Of a stretch of DNA of 64,000 bases, positions 1 to 11,900 are shown one piece after another. Each line of letters opens with the position of its first letter. Positions within the stretch are counted from its first letter, which is position 1. The notes beneath the pieces were generated by a model. It was not told the DNA's origin. It was given only the letters and a program-made list of their open reading frames with translations, and searched no databases. The DNA is from Erigeron canadensis (lineage: Eukaryota > Streptophyta > Magnoliopsida > Asterales > Asteraceae). A program made the translations under genes and the position numbers. The DNA is taken from assembly GCF_010389155.1 (NCBI RefSeq), contig NC_057769.1, forward strand, positions 4,340,001 to 4,404,000, in the 5' to 3' direction.

Positions 1-230
1 TCGTACTGTTTCAGGCCGTGGTAAGCCGCACCGAGCAGCATGTACCCCTTAGACCAAGCGGGGTTCAGATCGACGGTTTTCTTGGCATATAATAAGGCTT
101 CTGAATATCTTTTTAGAGAAAGGTAAGTGGCTGAACGATATGCATAAATAATATGGTCTTTTGGGATGGCCTCGGTGAATTTTCCGGCATAGAGAGCTGC
201 ACCGCCTTTGGCTGTTGCTTCGTCAGCCAT
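1..230 (-). pseudogene. STI1/HOP-like TPR co-chaperone, 5' fragment with internal deletion
   Basis: Reading the minus strand from an ATG at 228-230 gives 76 open codons that run off the window. It begins MADEATAKGGAALYAGKFTE and continues into a helix ending YAKKTVDLNPAWSKGYMLLG. This is the pattern of the N-terminal TPR1 domain of plant Hsp70/Hsp90-organizing protein (STI1/HOP), which binds the Hsp70 C-terminus in the cytosol. Compared with the family, about 14 residues between helix A and helix B of the first TPR are missing: KFTEAI joins directly to PKDHIIYAYRSA. The loss is in frame. I infer a degenerate or truncated HOP copy; a divergent functional paralogue is possible because the rest of the gene lies outside the window. 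Family identity is fairly sure, functional status is not. Confidence 0.7.
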
Positions 231-270
231 CGGGAACTTCACACAGCAGCCTCGGTGAATTTTCCGGCAG
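170..270. repeat. Short direct duplication spanning the HOP-like start codon
   Basis: A segment of about 20 bp (CCTCGGTGAATTTTCCGGCA) occurs at 171-190 inside the HOP-like coding region and again at 251-270, just upstream of its ATG. The copy upstream is out of the coding context, so this looks like a local duplication associated with rearrangement of this gene fragment. Confidence 0.7.
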
Positions 271-382
271 TGAACTGCTCTGCAAACTTCACAAAAATTC
301 AACAACTTATAAGAATTGTTATACTAAATCAAACACACAGCTAAAATGCTTTCAACCCTAAACAAACATAAGCCACACAATT

Positions 383-748
383 TGTTAAAAATCAGGCCCT
401 AAAATCTTACACACAAATATATATCGGAAGCTGCTGAATTAAATTGAGAACAAAACTTGCTATGTTTTCTTCTAAAATGAGAGTACAAAAGAAAAGATAC
501 CGACTACTATCCCTATTTATACTAATAAAAATAAACGTACTAAAACTAACTAAACAAAACAAACACATGATCTTCCTATTTTTCAGCGACTCCCCCAAGT
601 ACTCTTTCCACAAAACTCGGTCAACACAAGACCAATTCTATCACATGAGTAGTCTAACTGTTATTCCATGATCCATGCTTCTGACCCGCAACCAGTTCTT
701 GACCCGTACTCTTCCAAACCGATCCGCAACATCAAGATTATTCCAACA
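383..748 (-). repeat. LTR (downstream copy in element orientation)
   Basis: This is 366 bp, TG...CA, and highly similar to 1896-2269 with scattered substitutions and small indels, including a roughly 8-bp gap after the conserved AATCAGGCCCT start. The visible divergence means the insertion is not very recent. Confidence 0.85.
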
Positions 749-1881
749 TTCACCCCCATAATCTTGATGTCGATCTTGTTTATTCTTGCTCCCACTCGTT
801 CTTGCTTTCATGCTAAAACCAGAATCGGTTTCTCTTACTACTCTTGCTAATTGCTTTGATTCGAATTCATTTTTGCTTGCTTTCTTCGAATCTTCTTGCC
901 TTGTTAACAGGCTACTTGCTACCCGTTTCATGCTTGCTATAAATTTGCTACTCGAACCTTCATTCTTGCTATCTTGCTTGGTTCGTTTTCTTGCTTCTTG
1001 CTATGAGCCATAGACGACTCAGTTCTTGCTACACGACCATATGGTGTGATCTTGCTTCTTTCTTCTAACTGATTTAGATCAGTTTACGTTCTCTTTCTGA
1101 TGTGAACTCCTTCGGTCTTGGGTTCTCACATTCGGTCTACTTTCTTTATCAGGCAACCACCGGTCTAGTCTAGGTTATCTCGGTCTCAGTCTTTCTCTTA
1201 CTTGACTCGGACGAGTTCTTCGGTCTCTCATGGTTTCGGTCTTTCTTTCAGTCCAAGCTTCCTTCAAGAAAGCTTCTTCGGTTTTGCTTACTTTATCGGA
1301 CATTCTGATATATGTAAGCTTACGGCCACATTTACGGTCTTTTCTACTATAGAGCAGCCTGTCTTCTCTTCAAACTTTGTTACTTGCTGAATGACCAGCT
1401 ATCATGCTCATCTTGCCATTCAAAATCTTCACACAAACAACCCTGAAACGGACTGTCTATGTTCATCAATGGTCACCTCCATCGTCTTGAACGGTACTCC
1501 TTGTCTTTCACACGACAACACCACTATCTCCTTCCTATAAAATGTTGCTGCTTCTTTCTTATTTTTAATCACAAAACAATGATTAACTCATGTTGTTGCT
1601 GCTTCTTTTCCATATTCTTGGTTTCGGCCCCGCACAACCATGGGCTACACTTTTTCTCTTTCTCGTTGCTGATCACAAAAATGACCAGACTTCTGCCTTC
1701 TTCAACCTTCCAACCATGGGGCTGCTCCCCTTCTCAAATCTGTCTTCAACCTGTGATAAAATCGTCACATAATCCATACACCAAAACCCATATCACTGCT
1801 ACTTCTGCCCTGCAGCGAAGCTGCTTTCTCCTCACCGCCGACTCTCAAAACGACCTCCTTTTTTCATCCAACGAGCCCTAA

Positions 1882-1893
1882 GTTCTGATACCA
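1882..1893 (-). other. tRNA-iMet primer-binding site
   Basis: The minus-strand sequence TGGTATCAGAAC differs at one base from the usual copia initiator-tRNA complementary site TGGTATCAGAGC and sits 2 nt from the LTR. It would prime reverse transcription. Confidence 0.8.
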
Positions 1894-1895
1894 AT

Positions 1896-2269
1896 TGTTG
1901 GAAATCAGGCCCTAAATCTTACCCATAATACACACAAATATATATCAGAAGCTGTTGAATTAAATTGAGAACAAAACTTGCTATGTTTTCTTCTAAAATG
2001 AGAGTACAAAAGAAAAGATATTGACTACTATCCCTATTTATACTAATAGAAATAAACGTACTAAAACTAACTAAACAAAACAAACACATGATCTTCCTAT
2101 ATTTTAGTGACTTCCTCACGTACTCTTTCCACAAAACTCGGTCAACACAAGACCAATTCTATCACATGAGTAGTCTAACTGCTATTCCATGATCCATACT
2201 TCTGACCCGCAACCAGTTCTTGACCCGTACTCTTCCAAATAGATCCGCAACATCAAGATTATTCCAACA
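1896..2269 (-). repeat. LTR (upstream copy in element orientation)
   Basis: This is 374 bp, TG...CA. It lies two bases from the primer-binding site on its low-coordinate side, which defines it as the 5' LTR of a minus-strand element. Confidence 0.85.
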
Positions 2270-2275
2270 AAATTT

Positions 2276-2640
2276 AACACTATTATTAAACATATTGAAT
2301 GATCAAGAAAACCCACAAAAATCCAGGTCATATTAAGCATTATTAGCACAATCAAAACACTTATCACATATCTATATTTAACACTATTAAACATATTGAA
2401 TGATCAACAAAACCCACAAAAATCCAGGTCAAAATAAACATAATTGGCACAATCAAAACACTTACACATAACTATTATTAACATACCTTTGTTAGATTGA
2501 ATAAGAACCTCCGAAGGATGAAAAAACGGAATAGATTGAATAAATTAACATACCTTTGTTAGATTGAAACAAAGAGAGAGAGAGATAATAGTTAACATAC
2601 CTTTGTTAGTTGTAAATTACAACTATTATTACCCCTGACA
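2276..2640. repeat. Tandem duplications, about 95-bp unit followed by an AACATACCTTTGTTAG repeat
   Basis: Two imperfect copies of a unit of about 95 bp lie at about 2276-2371 and 2377-2470; both contain ACAAAAATCCAGGTCA and AATCAAAACACTTA. Directly after, the motif TTAACATACCTTTGTTAG occurs three times between 2480 and 2615. No coding potential is seen. They abut the right LTR of the copia-type element. Confidence 0.7.
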
Positions 2641-2735
2641 GGCAGCTTTTTATTAAACAATTTTTGATTAATCAAAAGAAATTTTTTGACTTTATGCCAT
2701 CAGACATGTCATATAATTAGTGCTATATAAAATTA

Positions 2736-3223
2736 CTAGTTGTTTTACCCGCACGATGTGCGGTTATTAAATTTATTTTTTAAAAGTAATTTTGACACGG
2801 ATAATAAAAAGAATTGGTTTAATGATAAAAGATTTATTTATAAATTACCGAGTATAATTTATATGTGTGAGTAACAACAAACTTACATGTTAATAATTTT
2901 CTTGAACCTGATTAAGTTGACTATACATGTAAAAATCTAAATAATATATTATTTTTTGTCAAAATCAAAGGATGAACATAAAAAATTCCATAAACCCCAA
3001 AATAGTTTATTAATATTTATATTTGATGAGAATTTATTAAAATATCTTTGCCATATATAGAATTTTTGGAATTCATTAAATATGTTTAAATAAGATAATT
3101 ATTATAAAAATTTATAAAAATGACACATGGGATAAAAGCTTATGTGTCAATTTTTAAAAATAGCTTTAAATTGAAAGAGGTTTTAAAGTGTTAGGATAAC
3201 TACTCTTTTAATAGATATATAGA
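2736..3223 (-). mobile_element. Non-autonomous Helitron remnant
   Basis: On the minus strand the 5' end reads TCTATATATCTATTAAAAG, close to the plant Helitron 5' consensus. The 3' end carries a GC-rich hairpin (CCGCACATCGTGCGG), then nine bases, then CTAG followed by T. Host bases are A before the 5' TC and T after CTAG, as expected for A|T insertion without target duplication. The interior is AT-rich and non-coding. Confidence 0.75.
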
Positions 3224-3360
3224 TAAAAGACGTTGATAATAGTTAGAAACAAGATCGTGATTACATTACTATTATTCTATCAAAATATCTTACATGGCAA
3301 CTTCAGAATCTTTTTTGAAAGATATATCTTTCTCAACTAGATAGATTTATAACATCATTA

Positions 3361-3639
3361 TTTATACTATATTATAAAAAGAATAGCCCTTTTTATTTTT
3401 AGTAATGTTGAAAATATATAATATTTTCACTTAACACCACTTAAAATACTTTCATATACACTATCATCTTAACATTAATGATTAAATTACACTGTCAGTC
3501 CTTTATCATTTAAAATATGTCCATTAACCTTTTACATCAATTATATACACAACTCACCGTCGCTCCACCACCAACAGTCGTCCAAGCATCACACCGTCGC
3601 CGCCACGACCACCGCTGCATAGCGCAGGTACCGTGCTAA
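3361..3639 (+). mobile_element. Short non-autonomous Helitron, family also seen at 46958, 50331 and 59835
   Basis: The 5' end reads TTTATACTATATTATAAAAA (TT in place of TC). The 3' end has a small CTGC...GCAG stem followed within ten bases by CTAA and T. The C-rich 3' third (ACCGTCGCCGCCACGACC) resembles the 3' thirds of the copies at 46958-47247 and 59835-60155. No ORF is seen. Confidence 0.6.
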
Positions 3640-4885
3640 TAACATTAAAGTGCATTACTTAATTTACTTATTTTTTAAATTTTTATCGTACTAGTTAATT
3701 AACCCGAATTCAACCCAAATATTTTAATCAAAATTTAAAAGTACAAATATTTTTTCTATTGATACATCATAACTTGATATTAAAATAGTGATAAACTAAC
3801 ATAGAAATTTATCAAATAAGTTCAATTATTGCATTAAAAAAAATATATGATATAAAAAGAATGTTGGTTTTCAATATGAAATTATGGTTTTTATTAAGCA
3901 TTTAACATATATGACATCATAATCACAAGAAAAACTCTTTGGTAAAAAATTTGACATTGCCACATCAATTTATACAACTATTATTATATCTTTTTTAGAT
4001 ATAATAATTTAAGAATACTTTATTTATTATAAAGATTATTTAATAAGTATCTTTATACATATTCTTAAATTATATATCTTTCTATCAACATGACAAAATT
4101 GATTCAATTAATTTATATTTTATTTTTTCATGTATATATTATGATCTTGTTATTTTGTTATTTTTCCTTTATCATTGTTATGTATATGTACACGATTAAA
4201 CTCTAAATATATATATATTCGATCATCTACCTGGATATTACCCGGGTTTGATGAGTGGTACCACTTTAACATATAATATGATATTTGTCCATTCCCTCTA
4301 TCAGTTTGCTAAAGCTGACTTCATGAATAAGTAAACTCGTGTTTGCTAAACTAGACATTAGCATTAGTATATATATACTTTAAGGACTATCTTAGCAATA
4401 GTAAAAAAAATTTGGCTCTTTAAGTTTTGGCCACCAAACTTTTTGTTTTTAGGTTTTGGCACAACCTTTACTTTTCTTTTACAGTTTCACACATTTTTTT
4501 AAAAGGTTTAAATTAGTTGTAACATACATTGTCTTAACCGGGTTCACGCTAATGAGTCCACTTGCCGAATGTATCCTCAATTTAAAACCCCTCGATGAGA
4601 AACATCTATTATCCATAATCCGGAAAAGAAAACTCACTTAGGCTTACCATAGATGGAAATTAAAATACATATGCTCACCCGAAATATGTCTACGATAGGA
4701 CGTGCACCTCTGACCACTTATGAGGAAAGAAGCTGCACCACCTTTTTCTTTCTATTATATGCGTTGAAGCTACAAATTAAGGTATCAAGTTAATTATTGT
4801 TTTTAGTTCAATCATAATTATTCTAACTCGGTTGAGAAAAATCAGAGTTCCCGACAAGCAGGAACCGACTAGTTACTAAAATAAT
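3640..4885. other. Gene-free AT-rich interval
   Basis: I see no coding region with plausible splice structure and no repeat with clear ends here. The open frame at 4456-4641 looks like chance: it has no recognisable motif and no intron signals. Confidence 0.5.
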
Positions 4886-5418
4886 TAGGGGTGTTCATTT
4901 GGTCGAGTTTTGAGGGATTAGAGTTATTCGGTTTTGGTTATTTGGTTTTTTATGAGTTAGTAAACCGCCCATTACCCAGTCCACATATGAATCCAAACCA
5001 CCCAAATAAAGTTCGGGTTATTTGGTCGGGTTTGGGATAACCCAAATAAAAAACGTTTTCAAGTTTTAATTTAGTATATTTGAATAATCATGCAATCCGA
5101 AAGTTAATGTACACCATTTTGTTTATTCATGGTGAGGTTATTCAAATAACTACGTGTATTAAGATTTTTTGGATTAGATTATTAAAATAACTGAAGTTGT
5201 ATTTATGTCATTTAAATTAGGTTATTATAGTTTTATTAAACATTAAATGCTTAATCGAGTTTCGGTTGGGTCCCAATTGAAAATTTTCTAAACCAAAACC
5301 GAACCATTTAACAACTTCCTTAATCGTTTTCACCAAAACACCAAACCAAATCCAAATAGTACACAAGTTAAATGAATTGGGTGGGTTATTCGGTTAATCC
5401 GAATAATGAACACCCCTA
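4886..5418. mobile_element. hAT-like MITE
   Basis: The 533-bp unit is bounded by inverted TAGGGGTGTTCATT and AATGAACACCCCTA. Subterminal blocks rich in GGTTATTCGG and CCAAACC are typical of AACCGAA-rich hAT-type MITEs of dicots. There is no coding sequence. An 8-bp target duplication is not recognisable, so superfamily assignment rests on the termini only. Confidence 0.65.
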
Positions 5419-6029
5419 CAATAGATTGGGATGTAAAAAGCCACTAGCCCACATTGGCTTGTTTTTAAACTCTCTAACTCCCTCCAACACAATATATGTA
5501 TCATCTTTTATTCTTTTATAACAATTGACAAACGACTTTTAATAGAAAAGTGAAGAAATGGCCCACTTCTTATAACAAATGAAAAATAACTTTAGATAGA
5601 ACAATGAAGAAATGATTCACTTAGGGGCAAGAGTGTAGTCGGCAAAAGGCATCGACAAAAACTATCGGCTAGCATTGGCTCATTGGCAATCCTATAGCAT
5701 ATGCATCGGCTTGTATCGGCAAGTTTTGGCAAGGTACATCAGCTAGTTTTGGCCGATGAAAGTGAACATTGAGCAAGGACACATGGCAAGTTTGGCTGCC
5801 AAAATGCATGTGGGAGCGTGCTTATTACTATATTTTGTTTTTTTTACTTTCCCCCCTCAACCTCTACATATATACATTTTTTCAAATATAATTTAAAAAA
5901 ACACATTTTATTCTTATTAAAAGCACATATTACACTAAAAAAAACACATAATTAAAAAAGCAATACATGATAAAAACACGAAATACACTGCGTATAATTA
6001 CTGATCATTGTCTTTGATTGACATACTTC

Positions 6030-6445
6030 CTAAGCCACGGTAAGTGTAATCGTCGAGCCACCACTTGTCGTGTTGCGGACATTTGACTTCCAATGTGGTT
6101 TTGTCTTCCCCGCAATTGCGTGGAACGATTCGGCCCAAGTGCATTGGTCACTCAATGTGTGACCGACCTTAAAAACATCATCAACTACACTCTTGACGTT
6201 GTCGATCTCTCCTGTAGGAATGAAGAATAGTGTTCTTCGTGCTTCGAAACATTGCGGCCTGACGCTTGTATTGCGTGTACCTTATGCTTGCATCGTCGTC
6301 TATTCTCCCTCAGGTCACCCATAACCCCAGAGAGTTCAGTTTGAAGAAGGGTGTCCTCTTTGATATTAGCCATGATTCGTGTTTTCATTTCATCTTCGAT
6401 CAGACGAGACCGGTGAACATTCTTTTTTGATGATGAGGATGCCAT
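6030..6445 (-). pseudogene. Element-encoded helical protein of unknown function, frameshifted
   Basis: The frame opens MASSSSKKNVHRSRL and runs to about codon 73. The natural continuation (FFIPTGEIDNVKSVVDDVFK ... CTWAESFHAIAG) is in another frame, with the break near 6225, and it ends at a TAG at 6030-6032. Charged heptad-like segments suggest helices. It resembles the translation of 6761-7126, so the two are paralogous accessory ORFs of this element. I do not recognise a function; the SFHAIAG-containing tail is reminiscent of small hypothetical proteins carried by Harbinger-type elements in Asteraceae, but that is only an impression. Confidence 0.5.
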
Positions 6446-6760
6446 TTGGTTAGAAAAAGTGAATGAAAGGAATGACAAATATATTTTGATGGTAAAATGC
6501 AACTGAATTGAGCTTTGGGTTCATATTTATAGAGTGACAATACAACTAGCCGTTCAGGGACTGAAAGTGTAAATATTTTGAATTTTTGGCCGTTTGAGGG
6601 ATTGAAAGTGTAAATATTTTGAATTTTGCAGTTCGAGGGACTAGTTGTGTAAATATTTTCAATTTTGAATGTTGGAGGAGCGTCTTTGTAGTCTACCTAT
6701 GAATAGTGGGTCCTTATCAGAAACATTATCTCAAAACACAAACTTTTATACATCTGCAAA

Positions 6761-7126
6761 ATGGTTTCTTCATCAAATAAAATGAACGTTGATCAAGTGC
6801 ATGAGAGTATCATGGATGATATCCTCTACCACCAAAGGGTCAAAGAGAAACTTGTTGCAGTTATGCGAAAACTAAATGCGAAGAAGAAATGGTATCGAGA
6901 AGAAATCGATTATATACAAACCAGGTATTGTACTGATCTTGAGTGTCACTACTTTACTTATTTGTAAGGGAAAATCAACAAGATTCAAATTGTTGTCGAA
7001 GAACTTGCTTATGCGGTCATCACCTTGAACCATATGATCATATGGGCAAAAGCAATGAATAATTTATGTTCTAAAGTCATCTGGAACACTATTGATGTTG
7101 TATGTTTCTCTTTAATAAGTTTGTGA
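6761..7126 (+). pseudogene. Paralogous helical ORF with in-frame stop
   Basis: It starts MVSSSNKMNVDQVHES and contains MDDILYHQRVKEKLVAVMRK, similar in pattern to the minus-strand ORF at 6030-6445. A TAA at 6965-6967 interrupts it; the same frame then continues GKINKIQIVVEELAYAVITL up to TGA at 7124-7126. Between the two ORFs, 6540-6670 holds three imperfect copies of a unit of about 45 bp containing GTGTAAATATTTT. Function is unknown. Confidence 0.45.
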
Positions 7127-7304
7127 CGTTTTTAAATTATGAATAAATTCCCGTTCTTATTAAAATACTAAGTAGACATCTTTTATTAAAATACTTAAAG
7201 ACATTACATAATTCAGAATACTAAAACACACTTAATTAAAATCCTAAAACACAGTTCATAATTCAAAACAATTAAAAAGCAACCATGATAAGCTCCCTGA
7301 AGCA

Positions 7305-7646
7305 CTACTCGTAACTGAAACGCCTCTCATACTTCTCATGGTACTCCTGATGCGCCATTGCATAAAGCATCTCATCATCGACGATCCTCCGTTGTGCATT
7401 CAACCTCATACAAATTGCCTCAAACTGCTTACATGCATGTCAAATTCTTCTCATGTGACTTGCCACTTGATGTTTGCTCCGTGGACCTTCAGTCGTGTCC
7501 CTGTTGAAAATTTCATTAATGTCGTTCCACAAGTTTTCGCTTGGGTTAGCCATTTCACATCTACCGGTCACTGGGTCAGGATGCCTCAACATCCAACACC
7601 TCGACAACAAAAGATCTTCTACTTCAGTCCACGGATGATGCGCCAT
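7305..7646 (-). pseudogene. Myb/SANT-like DNA-binding protein of a PIF/Harbinger element, nonsense-mutated
   Basis: From ATG 7644-7646 the frame reads MAHHPWTEVEDLLLSRCWML, then ENLWNDINEIFNRD, then RSKHQVASHMRRI. This is the W-x(n)-W spacing of the trihelix/Myb-like DNA-binding protein that accompanies PIF/Harbinger transposases. The third expected tryptophan is a TGA at 7440-7442. Reading past it gives HACKQFEAICMRLNAQRR, which matches the usual continuation, and a stop at 7305-7307. The gene is therefore inactivated by one nonsense change. In intact elements this protein recruits the transposase to the element ends. Confidence 0.7.
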
Positions 7647-8070
7647 TTGGTTGGGATGAATGAAATGATTTGATAAAGATAAAAGATTTGAGATAATATT
7701 GTTAGAAAGTATGTGTATGTGTATATAGAGGTCAAAGAAAAAAAAAGGCATAGCCGCTCCTAACATTCGAATTTCATAAAATAAAAAATAAAAAAACAGT
7801 CACTTCATACGCCTCCCAACGTTCAGTAGCATCGGCCAAAACTAGCCATATGTTTTACTTATTTGTATTGTATTTTTAAAGTTAATGAAAGTTTAGGATA
7901 GTTTTGGTAACTTTTTTTTGCCAAAGAATTGGCAAGTTTGGCACTACACCATCACTTTTGGCAAATTTTGGTTTGTTTTTGGCTAACCCACTTGTCACCA
8001 TTTCATTGGCTTAAAACTTGCCAAAACTAGTCAATTAGCCAAAGATTTGGCACTACACCCTTGCCCTTTA

Positions 8071-8915
8071 TAATTGAAAGGTAACCAAAAATGGTATCCT
8101 CTTCAATAGTCTCCTTCTATTAACGAGATTTTTAAGCATATTTTTGTAAACTTACCAATTAATGCTTGTACCATTACTCTGAATAACAAGTATGGTTAGA
8201 TTACTTAGAAAACCTCTTGTATTTGGAAACAAATTAAGGGTTCAATTCTCATTTCTTATAAAATAAACAGAAGGTTTAGCAGTCTCTACTTTTAAGTAGA
8301 GATAAAACTCTACATTTCACTTCCACATAGCACATGGACGACGATTTAAGTAACATTTATTTTTCATTACTCAAAATCTAAAAGGAGTATATAAAGGCTG
8401 TTGAGACTTGAGAATATTCCTTTGATATATCTACTAGACACGTCATGGCATTCAGACCTGGATAAAAACCCATCCAATCAGATAACATATCGTGCTAACG
8501 GATCCCAGATATCATATCCCACTAATGAAGCTCAAATAATATTGTCAGCTACGTAGCCCGGATGGCATATCCAGCTTGTGGTTTGTGAAAATGAACCACA
8601 AATTTGCTTGAAACACCCTAAACTGATGGTTTTGCAAATGCATTGCAGTGTGAAAAGCATTTATATTGCAAAATTTTATAGTCAAGATGATGAATCAACT
8701 CTACTTAATGATATGTAAGAAGTTGTGCAAGACTCCTAACAAATATTAGTCTGATAATATATAATCATGAGTTAAATAAAACTAACGAAGCTTATGATCA
8801 TACAAATAACTCAACTACATTAACTTGCTCTTATATAAGTTGAAAACCCCTTTATGCCCTTACCACAAGACAATCTTGTAATGCTGAGATTATTATAACA
8901 TAATATAGCACATGT
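8071..8915. other. Region between the Harbinger-like element and the MCAT stop codon
   Basis: The part nearest 8916 should hold the MCAT 3' UTR (minus strand). The rest is AT-rich with no supportable gene. Confidence 0.5.
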
Positions 8916-11900
8916 TCAGGCACTAATGTTCTCAATGGACGATGTTTTGTCCATTCTCTTCACAATCCCAGCAATAACCTAATTTCACATTCAAAACGGT
9001 ACATGTTAATTAAGGAGTAGAAGCCCTTTTGAATTGGTTATCTTTTCACTTCTAAATTATAAATTATTTACTTCATATATTCAGATTATTATCAAAACAA
9101 AATAGATTTAATTTGGCATAGTATTCATTTAAAAATACTAATACATACAAATTGGACAAAATGAGTTCCGGTCTAGCCAACCACACCCATAACTAACAAC
9201 TATCCAGTTTAACCCGTTACCCAATTCACCTATTTTGCAAACTCTAGTCCAGCAAGAACACAAAGGTTAACGGGAAAATTACCTTTCCAGGTCCAAGTTC
9301 ATAACTCTTTTCAAGTCCCCTTGATAGAAGAGTCTTCACAGTCGTCTCCCACTGAACTGGTGATGTAACCTATGACATGATTTTACATACAAATCAACTT
9401 ATAAATATTCCATCAGTTTCCGTCTTAAAATGTACCTATGTGATTTTGAGCCTACCGATGAACTTGGGTAAAATGAAGTTTGTTATTGAAGTATTGAACC
9501 CATTTATTTACAAATGAGTTGATTCGAGTAAATTACTCAAATGGGTCACATGACCTACAAAGAGAATAGGGCAAAAGGTCCAAAGGGACTGAAAATGGAC
9601 TTGAGTGTATTTTCTTAAACTTCAATGTATAAAACATTCTAATTCATTTAATTTAGGGATTATTATTGTAATAATTTTATTGTTGGACACATTAACTAAT
9701 TAATAAGAACTTCAAAAATGGCAAAGATATGGTTCACACTCAACCAGGCCTATTAGAAACCCTACTAAAATGAACCGTTTCGACTGGTTACTCCAACTCA
9801 TCTTGCCACCACCATTTTGTATTATAAATAGCTCTATCACAGCATTAGTGTACGCTACTCATTTTCCAATTTTTGAACTTATAAGTTATAACTAAGAATG
9901 CAACTTCTGAAGTGTTTGGAACCAGATATTCATATTATCTCGATGTTGTTCAGCTATGCAGACTACTTTGGAAGGTTAATGAAAAATTAAACTTATAGTG
10001 GGTATAAGAAAACGATTAGCCACTAACCTGACGAGCCAAGATTTTCTTGATGGTATCAGGGTCAGCATGTGGTTGTGCATCAACGTTAGATATAACTGGT
10101 ATCCTTGGAGTCTGGATATGGGTTGCTGCCAAAGCGGACTCCAGTTGGGACAAGGCTGGATTCATGAATCTAGTGTGGAAAGCCCCAGCAACGGCAAGGC
10201 GCACCTACAAGAGACAAGAAAAGAAATATAAAAAAGTCTTCAAGGCTTGTTTGGATGTCTGGCTTGAAAAGAAATACGTCATAATGAATGATCAGATTCA
10301 AATAATCAGCTGTAATAAAACCAGATATAGAGAGAAATTTTGAATATGCTTATGTTGTTTGAAGTTTTAGTGAAATTGTTTAGATAATACGATTGTTCAA
10401 GGAACAGATTATTGACTACATATGGAAGGAAAAAAAAAGTGAGATAGGATATAGGAGCCAAAGAATTCACTCAATTTTGGTTAAAAGATAGGGTGACTAA
10501 TTTATTATTTGAATATGGATGACCTATCCCCCCACCCCCCCCCCCCCCCCCCCCCCCCCGGATAGATAATTGATTTTGTTAAAATTGGCATGAAACTGAT
10601 TATGGATAACTAAAAGAAGATTCTGTTTATCCAAACTTAAAAAACTGATGCTTGATTATGAAAGATGAGGTAATGTATACCGCCATTCGAGCCTTGAATG
10701 ATTTTGCTTTTGCTTCAACAGCTTCAATGCCCTTCACACCTCCAGAGACTGCATAGTTTCCCTGCATGGTAGAATAAGTGAGTCCACATTCACGAAAAAG
10801 GGAAAAAATGAAAGTTGACTTTTGAGGTCCAACCAATAAGTTTTCAACTTCAGCATTCATATGGTTTTTGTTATAAGTTCAAAAAAAATTAATGGAAGTA
10901 GTTATTCATTACCATAAAGAAAAACAATGTGTTATCACTTATCAGGTTTGCTTAACCTGGTTCAACTGCATCCAAGTTTAGGATGTGAGATGGTCTATAT
11001 GGCCTTACAAACAAAGATCTCTTTTTTTTTGAACAAAAAGGTAGAGGTGGCAATTTTGACCCAGTTGCTTATATATGGGTGATTCAGGTTATGCTTTATC
11101 TCTAAGGGATCTTACGGGTAACAAAACATACAAGGATACATGCCAGATGAGTCAAACCGGGTAAAAAATCTGCCAAAGGTGTATTTTCAATGGATGAGAC
11201 ATCCTAAAGCAGTTTATCAAAAAAGTTATGCCACATCACCACAACCTAACAGGCTTCAACCAGTACCAAAAAACTCCCCGTGTTGATCCGTTTCCCAGCC
11301 GCCCATTTTGGCAACTCTAGTTTTACACAATAGAAAGGATGAAATACTAATATACGATAGTATTACAGTGCATAAGAAATTTGCAATTTGAACTCTCTCA
11401 GCTTCCTCGACTTCTTCATTGGCTGCATCACAGAGTTGCTGCACCTTATCAGAATCTAGTCCAATGATACTGACCATAGCACCTTTAGCGGCATCTGCAG
11501 CTTCCTGAGAATTATAGTACAACACAATATTAATATCTTGTAAGAAATTTAATTTGTTCTATTCTAATGCTTTTACCAAGACCAATAGTATAAATTTTAC
11601 CTGCATTGCTTGACCTCTCAATTTAACCAACTTGAGACCATCCTCGAAGCTAATAATGAAAAAATGCACAAAAAGATTACAAAGAGAAAAGCTATGATCA
11701 TAGAGCTTGAATGCATGAAAGACCTTGTGACACACACATAGAGAGAATGATACATATAATACCAATATGACATAACCTAGCAAACTATGATGCATCAAAT
11801 GGTATTGTTAGGGTACTTTTTGTCATCCATGAGCAGGGAGGCAACTTTAATAAGCTTGCGATTGTAATGAAACTTTCAATTTGGTATGTCTACAAGAGAT

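Larger units (their letters stand above)
383..2269 (-). mobile_element. Non-autonomous (TRIM-like) copia-type LTR retrotransposon
   Basis: Two direct repeats of 366 and 374 bp, both TG...CA, flank a 1,147-bp internal region. The right repeat is preceded on the plus strand by GTTCTGATACCA, the complement of a tRNA-iMet primer-binding site (TGGTATCAGAAC), so the element reads on the minus strand. A purine-rich tract (complement of TTCACCCCCATAAT, 749-762) abuts the left LTR as a polypurine tract should. Flanking pentamers are CAATT (378-382) and AAATT (2270-2274), a 4/5 match for a target duplication. The interior has no gag or pol; it is pyrimidine-rich on the plus strand with repeated CTTGCT and CGGTCT motifs. 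Mobilisation would need enzymes in trans from an autonomous copia element. The element class is well supported; the family name is not known. Confidence 0.85.
5624..8067. mobile_element. PIF/Harbinger-like element without visible DDE transposase
   Basis: Inverted termini GGGGCAAGAGTGTAGT and ACTACACCCTTGCCCT bound 2,444 bp, flanked on both sides by TTA (5621-5623 and 8068-8070), the classic 3-bp PIF/Harbinger target duplication. Subterminal regions repeat TTGGCAAGTTTTGGC-like words. Inside are a degraded Myb/SANT-like gene, as in the second ORF of this superfamily, and two related short helical ORFs pointing at each other's backs. No DDE transposase is visible, so the copy is non-autonomous or partly deleted. 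Confidence 0.75.

Noticed and set aside
1459..1881. 140-codon open frame inside the copia-type element
   Set aside because: Low-complexity, Cys/Phe/Ser-rich translation from pyrimidine-rich DNA; no gag, protease, integrase or RT motif.
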